A stretch of DNA of 64,000 nucleotides from Ectopseudomonas khazarica. GTDB taxonomy: Bacteria; Pseudomonadota; Gammaproteobacteria; Pseudomonadales; Pseudomonadaceae. The stretch is from assembly GCF_004521985.1 (NCBI RefSeq), contig NZ_SBHZ01000019.1, positions 34,614-98,613 on the forward strand, given 5' to 3'. The notes beneath the pieces are model-generated. The model had not been told where the DNA came from, ran no database searches, and worked only from the letters and a program-made list of their open reading frames with translations. A program made the position numbers and the translations under genes. Positions 57,212-64,000 of this stretch are shown here, piece by piece. Each line of letters starts with the position of its first letter. The first letter of the stretch is position 1.

Positions 57212-59660
57212 TGGTTGGCCCCTTGTAAGAAATTTTTATCGTTTCAGCCCCACCCAAAGCTGGACCGAAAGGCTCGGTACGATATTCGCAATAGCCAAAC
57301 AACCGACCTCCAAGCCTCTCAACACGCTGAAGATACCTCGCGCGCATCTGGTTGTTGGCACCTACCAGCCCCGATACTTTTTCACTCATAAACGAATCCA
57401 GTCGTAGTCGATTTTCGCAGTATGCTTGCCCGGCATTAGGTGGCCTTGCCCCATCACGGTTCATGCGGATCACTGCATCCTCGAAACGTTGAGCAGCATC
57501 CGGTTGCGGCTCTATCCAGCCCAAGCAACGCTCGATGGCTTGCTGCTGTAACAGGTGCTCTTTGTCAGATAAGAAACCAGGGGCGCTACTCAACGCCATC
57601 AGTAGAGGCCCAAATGCATTGGGCTGAAGATTGATAACCCAGTTGCGCATCACTTCCTGGTTCTTATCCATCACAAGCGTATTTGCAATCCCTGCACCTC
57701 GCCCACCATCAGTCAGCTTGTCATACAGCTCCTTGGCAAAGGCGTAGCGACGCGCATAGATGAAGGGCACATCCATGGCAAGGGCACCGAATAAAGAGAG
57801 CATCCTCACGTAGGCCATGGCTTCTCCGTCGATCCATGCAGGATCTTCGTTATTGTTGGCCAGAAGCTCCTTGCGTATCAGCTCCAACAAGGCGACCACA
57901 CTCTCGTAGCCCACTTCGAAGGTCATGTAGCCCTTGAAGCCGGCTCCCCAGACCAAGGAGCCCTGGATGGACAGAAGGAAACGCCCCTTGTTCAGTTGCA
58001 ACCGCACCTTACCCGACACGCCCCCACCCACGGCGGCCACCAGTTCCATATCCAACTTGGCCAGGGTTCTCCAGCCATTGATGGGGATGCGGTTGGGCAC
58101 CGGGGCTGGAGGCAGCGTACTGGGCGGCGGGCACCAATCGAGCTGGCCAGTGAGTTTGCACCCTGCTTGGGCACCGATGAACGATCGAACTTGGCCAAAT
58201 CGCCCGTCTTCGTGGCACTGTCATACCCGGCGATACTGGTGAAACCCGTTTTCTGATCTAAGGTCAGGTCGCGGGCAAGCAGCAGACTGGCTCCGGCAAA
58301 GCCCCAGGCCTTGGCGCTCAGGCAAAGCGACAGCTTGCCGAAGTCGAACGTACGGGTGCTACCGTCGTAGGCCTTATAGCTAGGCGCTATGGGTTTGGCC
58401 TTGCTCCGATCCGGCAGCTCGAACTGAAACAAGCTGACCTCGCCACGCCACGCGGCAACATCTAGATGGGCCTTGGCTTGAAAGGCCTGGGGCCCCTTGT
58501 GCCATTGCGGTCCTTCAACCTTGAGCTCCGTTTGCATATTGCTTCCGGCGGGCAACAGGCAGCGTACAAGTTGAGCTTGCGGGCTGTTGTCGAACAGCAT
58601 GAGATTCCGCAGCTGCCGATCTTCGAAGATCATCGCCTTAAGGGTCGCCCCCCAGCGCTGCCTTTTGTCCTCTGTTTTCAGGCTCTCGACCTCGAGCCCT
58701 TTGCTCTTCAGAACCGCGAAAAACTCATCTGGCAGAAACAGACCGTCCTCATCGAACCAGGGTCCCTTCTCCTTGATTGGATGTGCTCCCTCTAGCTTCA
58801 ACCAATCACTGAAGGCGCGATCCTCGTCGGCTTGCTTGGCCAGGGATTTCGGTAACGCCTTCATTTCTTTGAGTATCTCGGGGATTCCGCTGGCTTTCTG
58901 TTTGGCCAGATCCTGGAGGCTGATAGCGCATGCCCTGATTGCCACCGACCACCAGTTGGTGGGGGCTGAGGGTGCCGGTCAGCATGGCCAGGGGGCTGTG
59001 GTAGATCACCTGCAACTGCCAGTGGCCCCCCTCCGGCTGTGCCGGCAGCTTGCCGCTCAGGCACAGGCCCATGCCCTGGTGGATGGGCAGCCACTGACTT
59101 TGCACAGCGGCCAGCCATTGGCGAGTGCAGTCAGTAGGCGTGCCAGCGGCGTTGATAGCCGCCAGACGCAGGTGTAGCTGGGTGCGGCTTGGGTCGGCGC
59201 CGGGCAGGTAGAGTTGCAGACTGTCGGTTTTGCTGCCGATGACGATACTGTGGTCGCTGCCGCCCGAGTGGCGGCTGGTCATGAGCCCTGTGGCTTGCAG
59301 CCGGGGCTTGAACAGCAGATCGATCAGGGTTTGCAGCTCGGCGCTGGCCTGTTCGGTGCTGTCATCCCAGCGCCGCGCATTGCCCCAGCAGCATTGTTCG
59401 AGGAACTGCTGCAGCTCGCTGTCCTTGAAGTAGTTCCAGGCCAGGTACAAGGCTTCGACGATCAGGATCAACCAGTTCACCGGCACGATACGCAGGCTGA
59501 ACCATTTGATTGCCTCGCCAATTGTCCAGCGATTGGTCAGGGCCATATAGGTGGCGTAGCCACCCAAACCGGTCTGGGAGGCCATCAGGCCAAGTACGGC
59601 ACCGTCGTGACCCAGGCGCGCCCAGTGGTTGCCGCTCCAGTAGGCATCTTCTTTATTCAT
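57204..59660 (-). pseudogene. Type VI effector-like gene, disrupted by two frameshifts and possibly lacking its 5' end
   Basis: Three overlapping frames join into one about 818-residue protein: 59660-58926 (frame A), 58924-about 58110 (frame B), about 58100-57204 (frame A). An extra base near 58925 turns GMR-ISLQDLAK into two frames; a missing base near 58110 restores the original frame at PPAPVPNRIPINGW. The layout (two hydrophobic helices near the start, LELQQFLEQCCWGNARRW) recalls the C-terminal region of the T6SS effector family BTH_I2691, by eye only. There is no ribosome site, and the frame upstream (AFADLAKLTVEM) looks coding back to a stop near 59730, so the N-terminal part may be missing. 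Confidence 0.7.
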
Positions 59661-59715
59661 TTCGACCGTAAGTTTGGCGAGGTCAGCGAAGGCCGCAGTG
59701 GTTCTACCCCATATC

Positions 59716-59749
59716 CTCGCCGCCTAGGCCAGCAACCTAGGGCGGCGAG
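59716..59749. repeat. Strong palindrome between the two effector genes
   Basis: CTCGCCGCC-TAGG and CCTAG-GGCGGCGAG form a near-perfect 13-bp arm hairpin with a short loop, without a T run. It marks the gap between the Tle1-like gene and the disrupted effector and may be a recombination scar or mRNA-processing stem. Confidence 0.6.
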
Positions 59750-59758
59750 CCGTCGCGA

Positions 59759-61564
59759 TCACGAAGCCACATCGAACCCACGCAACGCAAAGAAGCGCTG
59801 CCCCTGAAATTGCTGTGCCGAGCGCTGCACAGTGCTGAAAACGAGGCGGTCATGGACGAAGTGCCCAAAGAGGCGGTGCATGTGCTCACTGACTTCCCTG
59901 GGGTTCTTGTTGAACCATTCCGACAGTAATACCAGCCAGATATCGGCTTGCTCCCGCGTGCCCGCTGCCCGCCACTCCTGCGTGGGATTTCTTAGTGCCA
60001 GGCGCATGTCATTGGCCTCTTCGTCGACCTCTTCCAGCCAGCCGAAGTCATCCCGTAGCTTGGCGCGCTCGTCGGTGATGGCTTGCAGGCGCTGTGTACG
60101 GTCATCACGTTGCGCTGCACTCTCGCGGGAGATGCCGAGCATGCCGCTCATGCTGCCGAGCTCGCTGGCATGCAGGTGGTCCTCCTCTTCTGCCAGTTGT
60201 CGCAGGCGTTCCTGGTAGGGCCTCCACAGCGCGGCCAGCCAGCGGATGTACAGGCGCATATGAGCGGCGAAGAGCAACTCCTGCGGGCGCATGGGGGCGA
60301 CGGCATAGAAGGGCTGGACGCCCTTCAACTCGGCGATGCTGGCTTGCGCCTCGCGCTCGTAATGGCGGCTCAGTCCTTTGGCGCTGGCCTGCTCGAAGTG
60401 ATCGTTGAAGATAAAGAGAGAGGCCAGCTTTCGATCTATCGTTGGCAGCTCATCGAGTGCAGGAAATGGCGCCCCCGCCCTGCGCGCGGCGCGATACATC
60501 TCATGCAGGCTCACCAGCGCCAGTTCGGCACTGGGCTTCTGCTCCCCGGCAAGCAGGCTGCCGCCGATATCCTCACTTACGCCGGGCATCCATTTCTCTC
60601 GCCAGTTGGCCTTGCTGCTGCCAAGCAGGCGAGCACGGCGGTAGAAGCGACGTTCATGGGCCGCCACCAGATGCAACGCCTGCTTGACGTGCTCGGGCAA
60701 GGGGCCGCCATCGTCCAGCACGGTGCGTACGGGCAAGGGCAGGTAAGGAAGGTCGACATGGCTGCGGTCGACGCCATCGAACAACCCAGCAAAGAGGATA
60801 GTCAGCGTCTTGCCCTGATAGCTGTAAGTGCCGTCGCCAGGCTGCGGCTCACGGCTTAGCAGCTCATGCAGGAAGGCGCGTGCCAACGTGGCGCCGTAAT
60901 CGAAGCCATAGACGGTCAATTCGATCCGTTTGAGAAGGGGGCGACCGGTTTGTGCCTCGATCTTGCGTATTTCGTCACTGAGGAAATCAATAGCGCCCTC
61001 GATACGCGTATCAGCACCGGTCTTCAATAACTCGGCGACGAAGGGGTTATCACGCACAGGAGCCAATAGCTCGACGCTGGCATCGATTAAAGCCCCCTTG
61101 AGCAATTTCCCCGCCTTGACGGGCTTTTGCAGCAAGGCCTTGAGGTCTCGGCTGATGCGTTCCCACCAGTTGCGTCTGGCATCGAGGACGTCCTTGGCCG
61201 CTTCGATGGCTTGATCCTCGACCACACCGGCCGGTATATCGCTGGCCGTCGACTCGAAGCTGGTCAGGGCACTCGTCGCTGACAGGTTCAGGTCGGCGGA
61301 AAAGTCCTCGCCCAGGCCCGATGCGTAGAAGGCCCTATAGCTAAATTGGGCCCCATCTTCTTGCCTATCCGGGTGAGCAAGAAACAGCTTGCCAATATTG
61401 CTGACCCGCCCCGTTTGCATATCCTTGATGCGGTGCCGCCCGAAACCGTCGAAGAAAAAACCGACTCTCAAGGTGTGTTCACAGGGTGCGATATGCGAGC
61501 TGCGTTGCGCAGGGTTGCAGCGTGCTGACATGGCCGCAGCTTGTTCGGCAATGGTGTTGCTCAT
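59759..61564 (-). CDS. DUF2235 (Tle1-like) type VI lipase-family effector with altered nucleophile
   Basis: Protein of 601 residues. It opens with VGFFFDGFGRHRIKD (34-48), a DUF2235 hallmark, and carries ILFAGLFDGVDRS (256-268) and a His in LHLVAAHERRFY (298-309). The nucleophile elbow that reads GxSxG in Tle1 lipases is G220-F-D222-Y-G224 here, with Asp in place of Ser. The C-terminal half is helical and unassigned. Four-base overlap with the last DUF3304 gene. It may be inactive, use Asp, or differ in function. Confidence 0.8.
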   Translation of the reverse strand: MSNTIAEQAAAMSARCNPAQRSSHIAPCEHTLRVGFFFDGFGRHRIKDMQTGRVSNIGKLFLAHPDRQEDGAQFSYRAFYASGLGEDFSADLNLSATSALTSFESTASDIPAGVVEDQAIEAAKDVLDARRNWWERISRDLKALLQKPVKAGKLLKGALIDASVELLAPVRDNPFVAELLKTGADTRIEGAIDFLSDEIRKIEAQTGRPLLKRIELTVYGFDYGATLARAFLHELLSREPQPGDGTYSYQGKTLTILFAGLFDGVDRSHVDLPYLPLPVRTVLDDGGPLPEHVKQALHLVAAHERRFYRRARLLGSSKANWREKWMPGVSEDIGGSLLAGEQKPSAELALVSLHEMYRAARRAGAPFPALDELPTIDRKLASLFIFNDHFEQASAKGLSRHYEREAQASIAELKGVQPFYAVAPMRPQELLFAAHMRLYIRWLAALWRPYQERLRQLAEEEDHLHASELGSMSGMLGISRESAAQRDDRTQRLQAITDERAKLRDDFGWLEEVDEEANDMRLALRNPTQEWRAAGTREQADIWLVLLSEWFNKNPREVSEHMHRLFGHFVHDRLVFSTVQRSAQQFQGQRFFALRGFDVAS

Positions 61565-62049
61565 GGCGTACTACCTTCCTTGGGGGCTTCCTTGAGATTT
61601 TCATAAGGGCTGTCCAGATTGGGGCTCCAGAACAGACGAATCTGATCACCGGGAAAGAAGTGCACATGCAGGTACTTGTCTTGCCGGGTACGAGGCGGGC
61701 TGGACACTTGTCGGGTGATGGTTTCCTCACGCAGCCCAGCATCGTACTGAGCTTGGGTGGTGCTCTTGATCCATTGCACGGTCAGCACATCGCCTTCGAT
61801 GCGTGTGCAGCACGTTGCCTTCCCTCCACCATAAGCAAATGCATTTCCACCCCAGGCTTCGTTGACGGCGTAGCTGAAGATGGGGCGGTCGGTGTGGTTG
61901 TGTACGTACAGAATGGCACCGGGCATACGGGTGTAAGCCCAGGCCACGTAGGCGAGCACTAGCACTACCGGCAGCAGCAGTTTGATCAGCGATCTGGCCG
62001 AGGCCGGCAAGGCACGCCAATGGCGGAGCCCTTTATCAATGGGATCCAT
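61561..62049 (-). CDS. DUF3304 protein, tandem copy 3
   Basis: Protein of 162 residues, membrane-anchored by one N-terminal helix (about 20-38) with the rest periplasmic. It carries AWGGNAFAYGGGKATCCTRIEG and FFPGDQIRLFW, the conserved DUF3304 core with a CC pair. Perfect ribosome site AGGAGGTTGCAA lies upstream of ATG. It is nearly identical to copy 2 over the core and overlaps its end by 14 bases. DUF3304 genes beside T6SS lipases are candidate immunity genes. Confidence 0.82.
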   Translation of the reverse strand: MDPIDKGLRHWRALPASARSLIKLLLPVVLVLAYVAWAYTRMPGAILYVHNHTDRPIFSYAVNEAWGGNAFAYGGGKATCCTRIEGDVLTVQWIKSTTQAQYDAGLREETITRQVSSPPRTRQDKYLHVHFFPGDQIRLFWSPNLDSPYENLKEAPKEGSTP

Positions 62050-62533
62050 TTGCAACCTCCTGTTCGGGTGCTTCCTTGAGGTTTTCGAAAGGACTGTCCA
62101 GATTGGGGCTCCAGAACAGACGAACCTGATCCCCCGGAAAGAAATGCACATGCAGGTACTTGTCTTGCCTGGTGCGGGGCGGGTTGGGCACTTGTTGGGT
62201 GATGGTCTCTTTTTCAACGCCTTGGCGAACCTGTTCCCCGGTGCGTCCCTTGATCCACTGCACGGTCAGCACATCGCCTTCGATACGGGTGCAGCATGTC
62301 GCCTTCCCTCCACCATAAGCAAATGCATTGCCGCCCCAGGCCTCATTGACGGCGTAGCTGAAGACAGGTCGATCCGTATGATTGTGTCCATACAAGATTG
62401 CGCCGGGCATACGGGTGTAAGCCCAGGCTACGTAGGCGAGCACTAGCGCTACCGGCAACAGCAGTTTGATCAGTGATCTGGCCGAGGTCGGCAAGGCCCG
62501 CCAACGGCGGAGCCCTTTATCAATGGGATCCAT
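62036..62533 (-). CDS. DUF3304 protein, tandem copy 2
   Basis: Protein of 165 residues with the same MDPIDKGLRRW start, anchor helix and core as copy 3, ending EVANGSH. The 14-base overlap puts the next copy's ribosome site in the codons for its own C-terminus. Tandem duplication of the unit is evident at DNA level too. Confidence 0.82.
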   Translation of the reverse strand: MDPIDKGLRRWRALPTSARSLIKLLLPVALVLAYVAWAYTRMPGAILYGHNHTDRPVFSYAVNEAWGGNAFAYGGGKATCCTRIEGDVLTVQWIKGRTGEQVRQGVEKETITQQVPNPPRTRQDKYLHVHFFPGDQVRLFWSPNLDSPFENLKEAPEQEVANGSH

Positions 62534-62972
62534 TTGCAACCTCCTGTTCGGGGGCTTCCTTGAGGTTTTCGTAAGGACTGTCCAGATTGGGGCTCCAGAA
62601 CAGACGAACCTGATCCCCCGGAAAGAAATGCACATGCAGGTACTTGTCTTGCCGGGTGCGCGGTGGGTTGGGCACTTGCCGGGTGATGGTCTCCTTTTCA
62701 ACGCCCTGGCGAACCTGTTCCCCGGTGCGTCCCTTGATCCATTGCACTGTCAGCACATCGCCTTCGATACGCGTGCAGCATACTGCCCCACCATTGCCAC
62801 CCCAGGCCTCGTTAACGAAATAGCTGAAGACAGGGCGATCCGTATGGTTGTGTCCATACAGAATGGCTCCAGGCATTTGCTGGTAAGCCCAGGCCATATA
62901 AACCAGCAGTAACGCCCCCACTAGCAAAAAACCGATCAAGCTTTTGTGTGGCGATGATGGCGCCCACTTCAT
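62520..62972 (-). CDS. DUF3304 protein, tandem copy 1
   Basis: Protein of 150 residues, first copy in transcription order. The N-terminus differs (MKWAPSSPHKSLIGFLL) and the GGN segment lacks the FAYGGGKA part (GGNGGAVCCTR), so it is the most diverged copy, but its C-terminus EVANGSH equals copy 2. It overlaps the DUF4123 stop by four bases. Confidence 0.82.
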   Translation of the reverse strand: MKWAPSSPHKSLIGFLLVGALLLVYMAWAYQQMPGAILYGHNHTDRPVFSYFVNEAWGGNGGAVCCTRIEGDVLTVQWIKGRTGEQVRQGVEKETITRQVPNPPRTRQDKYLHVHFFPGDQVRLFWSPNLDSPYENLKEAPEQEVANGSH

Positions 62973-63811
62973 CCCTGTTCGTTCCGCTCGGCGAGCGCGT
63001 TGGCGAGGGCCAGCCCCTCATGCTCCACGCGCTGCAGCATCAATGGCCAATCGGGGCGCTGGCTTAACGATTGGCCACTCATCAGGCTGTAGAGCGCGTG
63101 GAAGGATTGATCCGACTGCTGGCTCAAGCCCGCCTCGCGCGCATGCGACAGTGCCTGGCTGACCTGGTTAAGGCGCTCGCCATGACAATCGCTGAGAAAT
63201 ACCTGCGGGGCATGCTGTTGCAACTCGGTCACCAGCGCCTGAGCATGCAGATCGACGCCCAGCGCCTCGACCAGCGCCTGGTCGAGTTCGATGGGCTGAT
63301 AGGCAGGCACGCGACCTTGCGCCAGACCCTCGAAACGCTGCCAGCCCTGGGCGCTCGGTAGCCACCAGTGTTCGATAGGCCCGAACAGCCAGGCGTGCCA
63401 GGGTTGTTCCTGGCGCGCATGAAGGACGGGCAGTACATTGTGCGCATAGCTGCGTATCAGCAGCGTGTCGCCATCGATGTCGCGGCAGGCGAGGGCGTCG
63501 CCCAGATGTTGCTGCAACTGCAGCATGTCCAGGCGGCTGCTCAGCCAGCCATGCCGTGCAGTGGGTGCGAGCCGTTCGTATTGCTCTTGCAAGGCACTGA
63601 ACGGTTGGCCGCTTAGCTCGACCATTGCCGGGCCTTCATAACGTAGATGCTCCATATCGGCCTGATGCAGCAATGGCCAGAGCCTGTGCTCGGCCAGAAT
63701 AGCCTGGCGGGCATCGGAGGATAGCAGGCCAAGCTCCACCACCAGGGCCAGGCTATGGCCAGCGGCCAGCGCCTGCTCCCAGTCGTTTCGCGAGACGTCC
63801 AGTGCATTCAT
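62969..63811 (-). CDS. DUF4123 adaptor (type VI effector chaperone)
   Basis: Protein of 280 residues of the DUF4123 family, which links a specific effector to VgrG or a PAAR tip. Visible features are LALVVELGLLS, EHLRYEGPAMVEL and FGPIEHWWLPSAQGWQRFEGL (about 140-160). It starts the cargo operon and overlaps the following DUF3304 gene by four bases; the preceding gene's stop overlaps its own start. Confidence 0.85.
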   Translation of the reverse strand: MNALDVSRNDWEQALAAGHSLALVVELGLLSSDARQAILAEHRLWPLLHQADMEHLRYEGPAMVELSGQPFSALQEQYERLAPTARHGWLSSRLDMLQLQQHLGDALACRDIDGDTLLIRSYAHNVLPVLHARQEQPWHAWLFGPIEHWWLPSAQGWQRFEGLAQGRVPAYQPIELDQALVEALGVDLHAQALVTELQQHAPQVFLSDCHGERLNQVSQALSHAREAGLSQQSDQSFHALYSLMSGQSLSQRPDWPLMLQRVEHEGLALANALAERNEQG

Positions 63812-64000
63812 GCCGAGGCTCCTGCCAGCGTCGCGTTACCTTCGCGCATGGCTTTGCGCAGGCATTCGAGGCAGATACCCTTAGGGGGCGTCAATTTCCC
63901 CCTGGCTAGCGTGTGTTCGGGAGGCATGACTTTCTCCCCAGCTATAGCACGATCAAGCAAGTTGCCCGCTCGATCACTATCCGCCGCCCACGGAATCACC
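63808..64000 (-). CDS. C-terminal end of an unidentified gene cut by the window edge
   Basis: Open frame from the edge, about 63 residues visible, with a CxxC pair in GICLECLRKAM and a polar Ala-rich end. Its stop overlaps the DUF4123 start by four bases (ATGA), so it is in the same operon. By position a VgrG or PAAR-type tip protein is expected, but the visible part does not prove it. Confidence 0.6.
   Translation of the reverse strand, partial: VIPWAADSDRAGNLLDRAIAGEKVMPPEHTLARGKLTPPKGICLECLRKAMREGNATLAGASA

Noticed and set aside
57204..58945. Two independent small effector genes instead of one frameshifted gene
   Set aside because: The junction residues (GMR/ISLQDLAK and ARRP/STLPPAPVPN) join into one continuous protein with single-base changes, and the internal starts have no ribosome sites.

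Overview
The window is chromosomal DNA of a Pseudomonas-group gammaproteobacterium, most likely of the P. mendocina/oleovorans (Ectopseudomonas) type. The evidence is high GC, the run ppsR-ppsA-hydrolase-rraA-cmaX-cfrX-cmpX-sigX-oprF-cobA-nasA (the same order as in P. aeruginosa), a TTG-started SigX, the EarP/EF-P arginine-rhamnosylation pair, and a class II DAHP synthase. The species is inferred; the genus is secure.

Layout. 1-2.8 kb: end of the methylcitrate operon (acnD, prpF) with a REP-type inverted pair between them. 2.8-6.9 kb: LysE exporter, then divergent ppsR and ppsA (PEP synthase and its regulator). 7.1-12.7 kb: hydrolase, rraA, then the envelope-stress block cmaX-cfrX-cmpX-sigX-oprF. 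12.7-22.7 kb: nitrate assimilation on the minus strand (nrtABD transporter, a NasC-type reductase, nasA, cobA). The transporter operon and the nasC-nasA-cobA operon each follow a leader with a hexaloop hairpin and an intrinsic terminator, typical of ANTAR/NasT antitermination. A PL7 alginate lyase and a thioesterase lie between them. 23-25 kb: small conserved genes, a crotonase and tRNA-Ser(GGA).

25.2-31.1 kb is a compact integrated island bounded by 36-bp direct repeats of the tRNA-Ser 3' end (35/36 identical). It carries a DUF6538-type tyrosine integrase, a small protein with a RHIM-like amyloid motif and a hydrophobic C-terminus, a ParB-like protein, a ribbon-helix-helix-like protein, a serine resolvase beside palindromes, and a CoiA-like nuclease. 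The RHIM-like protein is the best candidate for undescribed biology in the window.

31.3-55.8 kb is core genome: earP-efp, LysR-regulated transporters, a DEAD-box helicase (deaD), DAHP synthase, M48 protease, a YcaQ-family glycosylase, assimilatory sulfite/nitrite reductase (cysI) with DUF934. It also holds a five-gene minus-strand operon, each gene overlapping the next by a few bases: flavin monooxygenase, BASS symporter, SDR, TSUP exporter, amidohydrolase.

55.8-64 kb is a type VI secretion effector module on the minus strand. In transcription order it holds the end of an unidentified gene cut by the window edge, a DUF4123 adaptor, three tandem DUF3304 proteins (likely immunity), a DUF2235/Tle1-like effector with Asp in place of the nucleophile Ser, a second effector disrupted by two frameshifts and probably lacking its 5' part, a Sel1-repeat protein, and a decayed copy of that Sel1 gene.
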